A DNA stretch of 8,455 nucleotides from Xanthobacteraceae bacterium (GTDB lineage: Bacteria; Pseudomonadota; Alphaproteobacteria; Rhizobiales; Xanthobacteraceae), in the NCBI GenBank assembly GCA_030037185.1, contig JASHRR010001266.1:1-8455 (forward strand). The letters are read 5' to 3'. Under the pieces are notes generated by a model. The model worked only from the letters and a program-made list of their open reading frames with translations. It did no database searches and had not been told where the DNA came from. The position numbers and the translations under genes are program-made. Of the stretch, positions 1-6,919 are shown in pieces; positions within the stretch are counted from its first letter, which is position 1; every line of letters starts with the position of its first letter.

Positions 1-60
1 GTCCCTGGCTAGCGGAGGACCGCTACGCGAATAACGTAAGAAACCACCGCGGCGGCGCGA

Positions 61-386
61 TCAGGCGTTGCGTCTAATTGGCGCGATAGCGCGCAGCCGG
101 CTCGGCGCGTGACAGATTTTGCTGGATCGCTGGCGCGTCTTCTCAAAGGTTTGCCAGTCGGCGAGATCCGGCAGCGAGAATGCGCTGATGAAACTCACCC
201 TGATCCAGGCCGACCAGCGCCAACCTTCATGATGGCGTCCGCCTGCATCACGTCTGCTTGCAGATTGTCTACCGGGAAGCCGGAAGTCTCCCCAGATCTC
301 TGTACCCGGCAACACGACCTGACTCATCTTCGCAATAAAGGATAAAGGATGTTGAGGCCGCCGCTCTCGATGGTCCTTGACGACAT
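61..386 (-). pseudogene. Probable frameshifted remnant of an unrecognised small gene
   Basis: Read on the minus strand, protein-like stretches follow one another in the same direction but in different frames. One frame begins at 327 with MSQVVLPGTEIWGDF. A second carries FPVDNLQADVMQADAIMKVG (about 278-219). A third carries LDQGEFHQRILAA (about 208-170). The first frame resumes with LPDLADWQTFEKTRQ. Such collinear frame switching suggests a decayed gene rather than one intact protein. A 20-residue leader ORF (386-324) has an AGGA-type ribosome binding site and overlaps the ATG at 327 by ATGA, so the region once may have been translated. A single open frame of 138 codons spans 477-61, but its Arg/Pro/Ser-rich ends look like read-through. 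The family is not recognised. The alternatives are sequencing errors in a real gene, or chance open frames. Confidence 0.35.
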
Positions 387-574
387 AATGAGGTCCTTTC
401 GGCGCGGTAGAACGCCGGTCTCTCGATGGACCTTTTCGGATTCGGACTGCTCGCCGCGCACCTGGTGCAGCATTCATCGAGCGCGGCTAGCCTGAGGCAT
501 GTTGTCGTGCCCCGGCGGATTTCTCAACGTTTCCAACATCCCATATGCGGAAGCATCCTTGGTGTTCCCTTCCG

Positions 575-599
575 GGAACTTGCCGCGCTCTATCTGGTT
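575..599 (+). promoter_or_regulatory. EcfG (general stress sigma) type promoter, GGAAC-N16-GGTT
   Basis: GGAAC at 575-579 and GGTT at 596-599 are separated by 16 bases. This fits the alphaproteobacterial EcfG/RpoE2 consensus (GGAAC, 16-17 bases, cGTT) except for one base in the -10 element. Transcription would begin near 606, about 30 bases before the GTG start of the small gene at 635. That placement suits a short leader and supports the site. It was read by eye, and a chance match cannot be excluded. Confidence 0.55.
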
Positions 600-634
600 A
601 GAGTCTTCACAGACAACGCTGATTGGGGTCAGCT

Positions 635-811
635 GTGTCCAGTCGGGACCATCTCCTGCAACGCTTTGAATTCGTCCACCGACATGTGATGAATGGTCGA
701 AAGCGTGTCCGTAGACAACGCGAAATAATCGCTAAGCTTGAGAGCGAACGGGCAAGTACTGCAGACGCCAAGGATTTATTGGAGCCATTCGAAACAACAT
801 TAAAGCTATGA
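635..811 (+). CDS. Small charged, probably helical rhizobial-type protein
   Basis: A 58-residue protein of unknown function. From about residue 18 it reads HVMNGRKRVRRQREIIAKLE, followed by an acidic/Ala stretch and LLEPFETTLKL. This resembles small rhizobial proteins I recall with the pattern 'GxxxVxRQRxIxAxLExxGxxTxxAxxLLxxFExTL', which usually continue for ten or so more residues (a segment like HxADRDRL). Here the frame stops at TGA right after LKL, so this copy is short at the C-terminus. The charge pattern suggests an amphipathic helix or coiled coil, and no signal peptide or membrane segment is seen. I chose GTG 635 because GGGG lies a few bases upstream and the EcfG-type promoter is about 30 bases away; TTG 623 in the same frame is possible. 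The promoter points to induction by general stress. The gene is convergent with phosphoketolase. Family membership is from memory. Confidence 0.6.
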   Translation: MSSRDHLLQRFEFVHRHVMNGRKRVRRQREIIAKLESERASTADAKDLLEPFETTLKL

Positions 812-844
812 ACAATATCAATCAATCAAACAAGAAATTAACGC

Positions 845-871
845 CAGGCTGGGCAAATAGGCTCCAGCCTG
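845..871 (-). terminator. Hairpin terminator candidate below phosphoketolase
   Basis: CAGGCTGG (845-852) pairs perfectly with CCAGCCTG (864-871) around an 11-base loop; two further pairs are possible past a one-base bulge at 844. On the minus strand the stem is followed by GCG and then a T-rich run (TTAATTTCTTGTTT), which suits factor-independent termination of the phosphoketolase transcript. On the plus strand the sequence after the stem is less T-rich, but the hairpin lies just beyond the stop at 811 and may act in both directions between the converging genes. Confidence 0.5.
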
Positions 872-977
872 CGTCCTCCGTCTGTTCCAGGTTTTGGGCA
901 GCAAGTTCAATACGATCGCTGTCGTTTGCGGCAACATTTTTATTTGCGATGGCGGCTCGCGTCAGTTGGCACGCCGC

Positions 978-3404
978 TCAGGCGCCGGCTCGGGTCGCGG
1001 TTTGACAGGGCCAACGCCAATTCTTGATTTCTGGCAGGTCTTCGCCGTGCTGATCAATGTAATTCCGATGATCAATCAGTTTGTGATGAAAGTGCTGTTT
1101 CAGGTGAGCGGCTTTCTGACCAAGTCCCGGCACTCGTTCGATCACGTCCATCGCCAAATGAAAGCGATCGAGCTTGTTGAGGACCACCATATCGAATGGA
1201 GTTGTCGTGGTTCCTTCCTCGTTGAATCCACGCACGTGGATATTGTCATGATTCCTGCGCTTGTAGGTCAAACGGTGAATCAGATAGGGGTATCCGTGAT
1301 AGGCAAAAATCACTGGCCGATCGGGCGTGAACAGACCGTCGAATTCGGCGTCGGTGATCCCATGCGGATGCTCGTTTTTGGGCTGCAACGTCATTAGATC
1401 AACGACATTCACGACGCGGAGCTTGAGATCGGGGAGGTGTGTTCGCAGCAGGTCGACCGCAGCGATTGTCTCGAGCGTTGGAACGTCGCCGGCGCACGCC
1501 ATCACCACGTCGGGTTCGCTCCCGTCCTTATCATTTGACGCCCATTCCCAAATCCCGAGTCCCGCGTCGCAGTGCTTGACCGCTTCATCCATAGTCAGCC
1601 ATTGCGGAGAGGGCTGCTTGCCTGCCACGATCACGTTGATACGGTCGTAGGTGCGCAGAGCGTGATCCGTGACCCAGAGTAAACAGTTTGCATCAGGTGC
1701 AAGATACACGCGGATGATATCGGCCTTCTTGTTCATTACGAGGTCGATGAATCCGGGATCCTGGTGACTGAAGCCGTTGTGGTCTTGCCGCCAGACATGC
1801 GAGGTGAGAAGGTAGTTCAGGGAAGAAATTGGCCGGCGCCACGGAAGTGTACGCGAGACCTTCAACCACTTTGCATGCTGGTTGAACATCGAATCGACGA
1901 TATGGACGAAAGCCTCGTAGCACGAGAACAGACCATGGCGCCCGGTTAGCAAGTATCCCTCGAGCCAGCCTTGGCACATGTGTTCGCTGAGCACCTCCAT
2001 TACGCGACCGCGTCGGGCGAGGTGAACATCGTAGAGCTCGATTTCCTCCATCCAGACGCGATCGGTGGCCTCGAAGACGTTATCCAAGCGATTGGATGCG
2101 GTCTCGTCCGGCCCCATCAAACGGAAATTGCGCTCTTGGGCGTTCAACCGCACGACGTCGCGCAAATACGAACCGATTACGCGCGTCGCCTCAGCCTGCG
2201 ATCCGCCCGGATTTGGAACCTCGACGGCGTAGGTCCGGAAATCTGGAAGGTGCAGCTCGCGCCGGAGCAGGCCGCCATTCGCGTGCGGGTTGGCACTCAT
2301 CCGCCGCGTCCCGGTCGGAGCCAGCGCGGAGATCTCCAGAGCAAGGCGCCCAGTCTCGCCGAACAGTTCCTGCGGGCGGTAACTGCGCATCCACTGCTCC
2401 AGTAAGCGAAGGTGTTCGGGATTTTCCTGTACCCTGTCGAGTGGAACCTGGTGGGCCCGCCAGAATCCCTCAACCTTCTGACCATCCACCTGCTTTGGAC
2501 CGGTCCAGCCTTTCGGGCTCCGCAAGATGACGAGAGGCCAGCGCGGTGGCCGGGCTTCAGAGCCATTGCCCCGACTTTCCCGCGCGTCACGCTGAATGGA
2601 ACGGATATCCTCCATCACTTTGTCGAGGACGGCGGCCATGCGTTGGTGCATTGCGGCTGGGTCGGAGCCCGCGACCGTGATCGGCTCATATCCATAGCCG
2701 CGAAACAGCGCGATGACGTCGTCATCGGGCATCCTGCCGAGGATGGTTGGATTGGCGATCTTATACCCATTTAGATGCAGAATCGGCAGGACCGCCCCGT
2801 CCGAAGCGGGATTAAGGAACTTGTTGCCGTGCCAGGACGCGGCGAGCGGGCCGGTCTCCGCCTCGCCGTCGCCAACGACACATGCAACGATCAGATCGGG
2901 GTTGTCGAATGCGGCGCCGTAGGCGTGCGCTAGGGCATAGCCGAGCTCACCACCTTCATGAATCGAACCGGGCGTTTCGGGCGCCGCATGGCTCGGAATT
3001 CCGCCCGGGAATGAAAACTGTCGAAACAGGCGGCGCATTCCCTCGGCGTCTTGCCCGATCGACGGATAGATCTCCGAGTAGGTCCCTTCGAGATACGCGT
3101 TGGCCACTACGGCAGGGCCGCCATGGCCGGGACCGCAGATATAGATGACATTGAGGTCGCGAGCCTTGATGGTACGGTTCAAGTGCGCATAGATGAAATT
3201 CAACCCCGGCGTGGTGCCCCAATGTCCCAACAGTCGTGGCTTGATGTGCTGTGGTTTCAACGACTCCCGCAGCAGGGGATTGTCGAGCAAATAAATTTGC
3301 CCGACCGAGAGATAGTTCGCAGCCCGCCAATAAGCGTCAAGACGAGACAATTCTTGCGGACTTAATATGTCGATTTTTTCGCTTCTGGATGTTGCTTCGC
3401 GCAT
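978..3404 (-). CDS. xfp: Xylulose-5-phosphate/fructose-6-phosphate phosphoketolase
   Basis: A cytosolic thiamine-diphosphate enzyme that cleaves xylulose 5-phosphate (and usually fructose 6-phosphate) with phosphate to acetyl phosphate plus glyceraldehyde 3-phosphate (or erythrose 4-phosphate). The 808 residues match the family's usual length of about 800, with all three domains intact. Recognisable sites in order: [10 protein letters not shown] (61-70) and GPGHGG (91-96) with the catalytic histidines; the family signature EGGELGY (150-156); the cofactor motif [11 protein letters not shown] (178-188) ending at NGYKI (212-216); SPKGWTGPK (296-304); GPDETASNR (431-439); the second signature [10 protein letters not shown] (488-497); [15 protein letters not shown] (538-552); [16 protein letters not shown] (701-716); [14 protein letters not shown] (726-739). 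ATG 3404 is preceded eight bases upstream by AGAGGA (3413-3418), a good ribosome binding site. No acetate kinase or phosphotransacetylase gene lies beside it in the window, though these often accompany phosphoketolase. Whether it prefers the C5 or C6 substrate cannot be told from sequence. Confidence 0.98.
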   Translation of the reverse strand: MREATSRSEKIDILSPQELSRLDAYWRAANYLSVGQIYLLDNPLLRESLKPQHIKPRLLGHWGTTPGLNFIYAHLNRTIKARDLNVIYICGPGHGGPAVVANAYLEGTYSEIYPSIGQDAEGMRRLFRQFSFPGGIPSHAAPETPGSIHEGGELGYALAHAYGAAFDNPDLIVACVVGDGEAETGPLAASWHGNKFLNPASDGAVLPILHLNGYKIANPTILGRMPDDDVIALFRGYGYEPITVAGSDPAAMHQRMAAVLDKVMEDIRSIQRDARESRGNGSEARPPRWPLVILRSPKGWTGPKQVDGQKVEGFWRAHQVPLDRVQENPEHLRLLEQWMRSYRPQELFGETGRLALEISALAPTGTRRMSANPHANGGLLRRELHLPDFRTYAVEVPNPGGSQAEATRVIGSYLRDVVRLNAQERNFRLMGPDETASNRLDNVFEATDRVWMEEIELYDVHLARRGRVMEVLSEHMCQGWLEGYLLTGRHGLFSCYEAFVHIVDSMFNQHAKWLKVSRTLPWRRPISSLNYLLTSHVWRQDHNGFSHQDPGFIDLVMNKKADIIRVYLAPDANCLLWVTDHALRTYDRINVIVAGKQPSPQWLTMDEAVKHCDAGLGIWEWASNDKDGSEPDVVMACAGDVPTLETIAAVDLLRTHLPDLKLRVVNVVDLMTLQPKNEHPHGITDAEFDGLFTPDRPVIFAYHGYPYLIHRLTYKRRNHDNIHVRGFNEEGTTTTPFDMVVLNKLDRFHLAMDVIERVPGLGQKAAHLKQHFHHKLIDHRNYIDQHGEDLPEIKNWRWPCQTATRAGA

Positions 3405-4049
3405 CGGATACGTCCTCTCTTGGAAAACTCTCTGTGTCGACTCGCCGCAAATGTTTGTCGCGCGATGCTCAACACTTCCCGCCCCTTCGACCGACGTTTT
3501 GCGCCGAGCGAACTGCGTCTTGTTGGCCGGGTCCGCCGTTCAACTGTGGACGAATGTTCGGCGACGTACTGGCCACCTCGAACACGCGGATGAGCTCCTC
3601 CGGAGATTCCGTGACCGTTTACCGTCCGCACGTCGCTTTCTCCCCATCCGCAAAATTAGCTGTTGCCGCCATCCGCTCCGCAGTCGGTGCTCGGCAAGTC
3701 CGGCGGCCGGTGTGGCGGCAGATCAGCAAAATACGCCCCGATCGCGGTTCGTCTCTCCAGCGACGGCCGAGAGCCGTAGAAGGAGATCACCCGGCAGAAA
3801 CTCCGATCCCTATTTTACAGCCAGCCTTACCAGTCGATAGGCTCCCCTTGCAGGCCTTGCACCGCCGGCGAACAAGCACGTGGGCTCGACCAGTCGGTGC
3901 AACCGCATCGGGTTTTTAGAAGAACATATCCGGAACAAAGCTGGGATTCTTTTGAGTCACACTGTTGATTCGACCCAAAAACCTGAGTCGGAACAGCTGG
4001 TTGGATCGTTATAGGTTATAGGGAGCGGGGTCGAGCGGAGTTGGTACAA
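3405..4049. other. Divergent gap between phosphoketolase and Ku; no clear gene
   Basis: This gap should hold the promoters of both divergent genes. No consensus -35/-10 pair stands out for phosphoketolase. Ahead of Ku, two GGAAC motifs (3932-3936 and 3990-3994) resemble the EcfG -35 element. The first has no CGTT at the right distance. The second has CGTT after 12 bases and GGTT after 19, not the expected 16-17, so neither counts as a good promoter. Two minus-strand short ORFs have good third-position GC: 3790-3656 (GTG start, 44 residues, MISFYGSRPSLERRTAIGAY onward) and 3585-3469 (GTG start after GGAGGAG, 38 residues, [18 protein letters not shown] onward). They lie in different frames and are unrecognised; they could be remnants of one decayed gene. 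The plus-strand open frames here look like shadows. Confidence 0.5.
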
Positions 4050-4931
4050 ATGGCGCCACGACCCAACTGGAAGGGCTACCTCAAGCTGTCACTCGTATCC
4101 TGCCCGATCGCGCTTTATCCAGCCGCATCGTCTGCTGAGCGCGTGTCGTTCCGCCAGGTCAACAAGAAGACCGGCAATCGGCTCAAGCAGCAGCTCATCG
4201 ATTCGGAGACAGGCGAGCCGGTCGGACGGGAGGACAAGGGGCGCGGATACGAGATTGGCAAGAATGAGTTCATCCAGGTCGAAGACGCTGAGCTTGACGC
4301 CATTGAGATCGAGAGCACACATACGATCGAGATCGACAAGTTCGTACCCAGCGCCCAGATCGACAAGCGCTACTTCGACTCGCCATACTACATTGCACCG
4401 GCGGACAAAGTCGGCCAGGACGCATTTGCGGTCATCCGAGAGGCAATGCGCGGCAGAGATATGGTGGCGCTCGGCCGCGTAGTGGTAGCAAAGCGCGAGC
4501 GCGTGATCGCTCTCGAACCGTATGAAAAGGGATTGCTCGGAACGACGCTGCGCTACGTATACGAGGTACGGAACGCGGCTGACTACTTCGAGGATATCCG
4601 GGATGTCAAAATCCCCGAGGAGATGCTCGAGCTCGCTCAGCATATCCTGGATACCAAAGCCGCTGATTTCAATCCGGCAAATTTCGTCGATCACTACGAA
4701 GATGCATTGACTGAACTCCTTAAACGCAAACAAGCCGGCTTGCCGCAGAAACGTGAGGTTGAGCAGCCGCGGCCGAGGAACGTCGTCAATCTCATGGACG
4801 CGCTCAAGCGCAGCGTTGCAGCTGAAGGGGCTAGCGAGAAGAAGCCTCCGGCAACAAGTGAGAATGAGCGTGCAGCGAAAGCTCCTGCGCGACCTGCAAA
4901 GCGAACAAGGTCGGGCAAGAAGAGTGCCTGA
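4050..4931 (+). CDS. ku: Ku protein of bacterial non-homologous end joining
   Basis: Ku forms a homodimeric ring that threads onto DNA ends and recruits the ligase LigD to rejoin double-strand breaks. The 293 residues are typical for bacterial Ku. The core domain covers roughly residues 8-230: WKGYLKLSLVSCPIALYPA near the start, FRQVNKKTGNRLKQQLID (34-51), VGREDKGRGYEIGKNEF (58-74), the IEIDKFVP strand (93-100), RYFDSPYYIAPAD (107-119), and LEPYEKGLLGTTLRY (155-169). The tail carries NVVNLMDALKRSVA (244-257) and then a Lys/Arg/Ala/Pro-rich end typical of Ku tails that bind DNA. ATG 4050 is preferred because GGAG (4037-4040) sits nine bases upstream and the family usually begins MAPRxxWKGYLKLSL; TTG 4041 would overlap the spacer. 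No ligD is visible within reach, so the ligase must be elsewhere. Rhizobial genomes often carry several ku copies, and some are under general stress control in Sinorhizobium; a good EcfG site is not present here. Confidence 0.97.
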   Translation: MAPRPNWKGYLKLSLVSCPIALYPAASSAERVSFRQVNKKTGNRLKQQLIDSETGEPVGREDKGRGYEIGKNEFIQVEDAELDAIEIESTHTIEIDKFVPSAQIDKRYFDSPYYIAPADKVGQDAFAVIREAMRGRDMVALGRVVVAKRERVIALEPYEKGLLGTTLRYVYEVRNAADYFEDIRDVKIPEEMLELAQHILDTKAADFNPANFVDHYEDALTELLKRKQAGLPQKREVEQPRPRNVVNLMDALKRSVAAEGASEKKPPATSENERAAKAPARPAKRTRSGKKSA

Positions 4932-5622
4932 CTGTCACGAGATTGGCTTTACGGGGTCTTTGGCGCACTGGTTGAGCCGGGATCGTCGATTTGCATCGCG
5001 TCGGGCTGCCCGATTTTTCGCTCTTGCATTCTTGCGACGCAATCAAGCGCGAGGTACTTTCCGGCGCAAAGTCGTTAGGCCGGCCACTAACGGCCGCCGA
5101 GCGCTCCTCGCTCTGCGACCGCCATATGAGCCTAGATTTTCATGCGCGGCGTCAGCCCCGCACCAACAGGAATGGCGGTTGGACGCTGTCGAGCGGGAAC
5201 GCATTGGCCCTTCTGGCGAGCGTCAAAATCCCATATTGCGGTTCCTATCGCCGGTGCAGCCATGTATTCCACAGCCCAATCAGCCGATGTCTTCGCGTTC
5301 AACTTTGAACGCCTTGAAATTGCTGGCGATCCCTTTGCCGTTGAGCGGCTGGAAGTCCCGCTAGGCTGCAAACAAAGCGAGATCGAAACAAACACAATCG
5401 ATTTTAGTTAGGTTTTCTTAGCGAATATTCAGCACTGTCGCGGCGAAACGTTCTGTTCCAGATCAAAGCTGGCCTCGACCGCGGACAGGAGTCCGAGCGG
5501 ACCGGCGATGTCTATCAGAGCGACACTTGCCGCGAGCCTGCTATACGCAGTCAATCCGACCATAGGCAAGACAGCAAGCGCAGCAAATAGCCGACTGTGG
5601 AAAACGCCAAGCTGCCCCGGCG
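4932..5622. other. Gene-poor stretch after Ku
   Basis: About 690 bases without a convincing gene. Open frames exist on both strands (for example plus 5142-5411 and minus 5429-5689), but none shows a ribosome binding site, recognisable motif or consistent codon preference. A minus-strand segment (5360-5280) reads DFQPLNGKGIASNFKAFKVE and looks protein-like, but it is short, lacks a start codon and is bounded by stops; it may be a fossil. A small hairpin (CGTTAG 5073-5078 with CTAACG 5087-5092, loop of eight) lies 140 bases past the Ku stop but has no T-run, so it is not called a terminator. Confidence 0.5.
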
Positions 5623-5647
5623 GGAACACGAAAACGAACCGATCGTT
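5623..5647 (+). promoter_or_regulatory. EcfG (general stress sigma) type promoter, GGAAC-N16-CGTT
   Basis: GGAAC (5623-5627) and CGTT (5644-5647) lie exactly 16 bases apart and match the EcfG/RpoE2 consensus at every defined position. The expected transcription start is near 5654, about 60 bases before the GTG of the 30-residue ORF at 5717 and about 165 before the ATG at 5821. It is the better of the two such sites in the window. It would place the following small membrane-protein genes under the PhyR-NepR-EcfG stress response. Confidence 0.6.
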
Positions 5648-5716
5648 AACGATTTTGGCGATGGTCGGTCGACCGCCCCGCTTCAGCACCCTGCTGCGGG
5701 TAGCCGCTTTATAACC

Positions 5717-5809
5717 GTGAATCGAAAACTCTTTCTGCGGTGGCTTGGCACCATGGAGATATTCGTCACACTCGTCACGTACGTCAATTGGGGCGTGCTA
5801 GGCACCTGA
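5717..5809 (+). CDS. Very short membrane peptide, truncated paralogue of the next protein
   Basis: A 30-residue ORF (GTG start) with one hydrophobic segment and the end YVNWGVLGT. Aligned without gaps to residues 78-107 of the 135-residue protein encoded just downstream, it has 11 of 30 identical residues, including the block YVNW; the DNA shares the 13-mer TACGTCAATTGGG (5780-5792 and 6115-6127). It is therefore probably a duplicated copy cut off by a stop where the larger protein goes on into a second membrane segment. The reading frame is open up to GTG 5597, but that start lies before the stress promoter. There is no strong ribosome binding site at 5717, and ATG 5753 would leave only 18 residues. 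Its stop is 11 bases before the next start, so the two could share a transcript. It could be a true micropeptide or a dead duplicate. Confidence 0.4.
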   Translation: MNRKLFLRWLGTMEIFVTLVTYVNWGVLGT

Positions 5810-5820
5810 TGGATTAGGCT

Positions 5821-6228
5821 ATGTCAAAGGACCCCACCAGAGACTTCGAGCCGGCCCCGGCCGAGGCTCATCCTGCTGGCGTGCATTGGGACATCGAGGA
5901 AAGCAAGCGGTTTGCTTTGGCGCTAGGGCTGAGTCCTGAGCAGATCGCCGCGCTCTATGATGCTTCGGCCGAGAGCCCGGGCGCAGAGGGCCCGCCACCA
6001 CAACCTTCTACGACATCATCTTCTCCCCCGCCCGCGGGGGAGCCCATGTCAAAGTACCGTGTCGCCTTCCTCGTGTGGTGGACTACCATAGTGATGTTCA
6101 TCGCCAGCTTCATCTACGTCAATTGGGACCTGGTGTCGACCGAAACGTTTTTCGCGAGCTTGGCGGTTGTGATCTTTGCTTTTGGCGCGTGGATACCAGG
6201 CGCTTTCTTACGTTTGTTACGGCCCTAG
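5821..6228 (+). CDS. Small membrane protein: soluble N-terminus, Pro/Ser linker, two membrane helices
   Basis: 135 residues, unrecognised. Residues 1-50 are soluble and acidic (GVHWDIEESKRFALALGLSP and a following EQIAALYD look helical). Residues 51-75 are a Gly/Pro/Ser/Thr-rich linker. Residues 82-98 and about 107-131 are two hydrophobic segments joined by YVNWDLVST, with an Arg-containing end RLLRP. No signal peptide is present, so the N-terminal part probably stays in the cytoplasm with a short hairpin in the inner membrane. Third codon positions are GC-rich throughout, including the N-terminal part, which argues that the whole frame is coding. ATG 5821 has GGA seven bases upstream. A second start, ATG 6046 (MSKYRVAFLV, 60 residues), has a much better ribosome binding site (GGGGGAG, 6036-6042) and begins where the paralogous 30-residue ORF begins, so both long and short products are possible. 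The preceding EcfG-type promoter suggests stress induction. No function is assigned. Confidence 0.7.
   Translation: MSKDPTRDFEPAPAEAHPAGVHWDIEESKRFALALGLSPEQIAALYDASAESPGAEGPPPQPSTTSSSPPPAGEPMSKYRVAFLVWWTTIVMFIASFIYVNWDLVSTETFFASLAVVIFAFGAWIPGAFLRLLRP
6023..6042 (+). promoter_or_regulatory. GC-rich hairpin masking the ribosome binding site of ATG 6046
   Basis: CTCCCCCG (6023-6030) and CGGGGGAG (6035-6042) are perfect inverted copies around CCCG. The right arm contains GGGGGAG, the best ribosome binding site in this locus, three bases before the in-frame ATG at 6046. Folded in mRNA, the stem would hide this site unless ribosomes translating from 5821 open it. This suggests translational coupling or a conditional switch. 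It also encodes part of a Pro-rich linker, so the C-run could be due to proline codons alone. Confidence 0.35.
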
Positions 6229-6297
6229 CCTGCTTTTCTCACCTTGGGATCAAGAGTGACATTCATTGCCGCGCCACCGCATGAATTTCTGCGACTT

Positions 6298-6432
6298 TTA
6301 TCGCACCGCAGGGATCAGCGAACCAGCGAACCCGCCAACGGCCCAACAGCCGGCCAGAAATTCTACGCCCTCGAGGAGGCGTCTGCTGATGATATCCGTG
6401 GCCGTTCGTACGCGACCTGCGGGCTCGCCCAT
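6298..6432 (-). CDS. Possible 44-residue hydrophobic peptide
   Basis: ATG 6432 opens a 44-residue frame ending in a hydrophobic Gly/Ala-rich stretch (VEFLAGCWAVGGFAGSLIPA), compatible with one membrane segment or a glycine-zipper-like helix, after a basic N-terminal third (RVRTATDIISRR). Third positions are fairly GC-rich. There is no good ribosome binding site, and the frame is open further upstream to ATG 6534. No family is recognised. The call is weak and rests on composition only. Confidence 0.25.
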   Translation of the reverse strand: MGEPAGRVRTATDIISRRLLEGVEFLAGCWAVGGFAGSLIPAVR

Positions 6433-6748
6433 GTAGCAAGTCAGTGGCCACCGTTGCCACTTTGCGCCTTGGAAGCCTCGACCACGGGCACGTCGAGGTG
6501 CCGAAACGGGGTTGCGATCAGTGACGATTGCCAAGTTTCTGAACCTCTGATGAGATGTTCGGCCGATCGCGATCGAGCGGCCAAGGTAGCTTGCTCGGCC
6601 TGCACGCGGGTAAGGGCGGCATGCCTATAGAATTTTGGACTCCGCGGCCTCGCTCCGGGACTGTTCGGAGTTCGCTTCGAGGAAGGTGACGAGCGTTGTC
6701 ATGGCGCGCTCCCGTCCATCCAGCGAGCCCACCCTAGGTCCTGGCCTA
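6433..6748. other. Gene-poor stretch between converging small genes
   Basis: Only weak open frames are seen. The plus frame 6244-6630 lacks a ribosome binding site and crosses the possible peptide gene. A minus frame (6813-6625, 62 residues) starts inside the neighbouring membrane-protein gene and lacks a ribosome binding site. A six-base stem (AGTGGC with GCCACT, loop of seven) near 6441-6459 has no T-run. Nothing else stands out. Confidence 0.4.
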
Positions 6749-6919
6749 TCACATCTTACCAGGAGGCGAATGGCCTCTTCTTGGACGCCATCTGGTGATG
6801 GCCGCCCACTCATATAGAGATCGAATCCGCCGTATGGCCGCAGTTCCGAGTACGTAAATGGAGTAGTACGCTGCGAACGCTATAACCACGACCAGCAGAT
6901 AGAAGAATACATCACTCAT
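6749..6919 (-). CDS. Small single-pass membrane protein with basic tail
   Basis: 56 residues, unrecognised. Residues 3-25 form one strong hydrophobic segment (FFYLLVVVIAFAAYYSIYVL), followed by a basic, probably cytoplasmic tail with RRIRSLYEW and RWRPRRG. By the positive-inside rule the N-terminus would face the periplasm. ATG 6919 is chosen because GGAAGG lies eight bases upstream on the minus strand; an upstream in-frame start at 6970 would add 17 hydrophilic residues and ignore that site. The gene is convergent with the two-helix membrane protein ending at 6228. Its size and context fit the small stress-membrane proteins common in rhizobia, but no EcfG-type site was found upstream. Confidence 0.6.
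   Translation of the reverse strand: MSDVFFYLLVVVIAFAAYYSIYVLGTAAIRRIRSLYEWAAITRWRPRRGHSPPGKM

Noticed and set aside
3..77. Plus-strand edge frame with LAEDRYANNV, reminiscent of the C-terminal part of CoA-transferase family III proteins
   Set aside because: Only about 25 codons are visible, and the resemblance is too short to support a call.
3251..3919. 222-codon plus-strand open frame across the phosphoketolase start and the gap
   Set aside because: It overlaps the certain 5' end of phosphoketolase antisense and is Arg/Pro/Ser-rich with no motif; probably a GC-rich shadow.
4089..4733. 214-codon minus-strand open frame opposite ku
   Set aside because: It is the antisense shadow of a clearly recognised Ku gene; no ribosome binding site or motif of its own.
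5073..5092. Hairpin CGTTAG/CTAACG downstream of ku as a terminator
   Set aside because: Short stem, no T-run, and 140 bases beyond the stop.
5142..5411. 89-residue plus frame and its 87-residue minus counterpart (5132-5395)
   Set aside because: Each mirrors the other, neither has a ribosome binding site or recognisable motif, and composition does not decide between strands.
6316..6331. Tandem CAGCGAAC repeat
   Set aside because: Only two copies of eight bases; within chance expectation for GC-rich sequence and not a CRISPR or iteron array.
6625..6813. 62-residue minus-strand frame starting MSGRPSPDGVQEEAIRLL
   Set aside because: Starts inside the 56-residue membrane-protein gene in another frame and lacks a ribosome binding site; codon use is ambiguous. 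Could be revisited if homologues appear.
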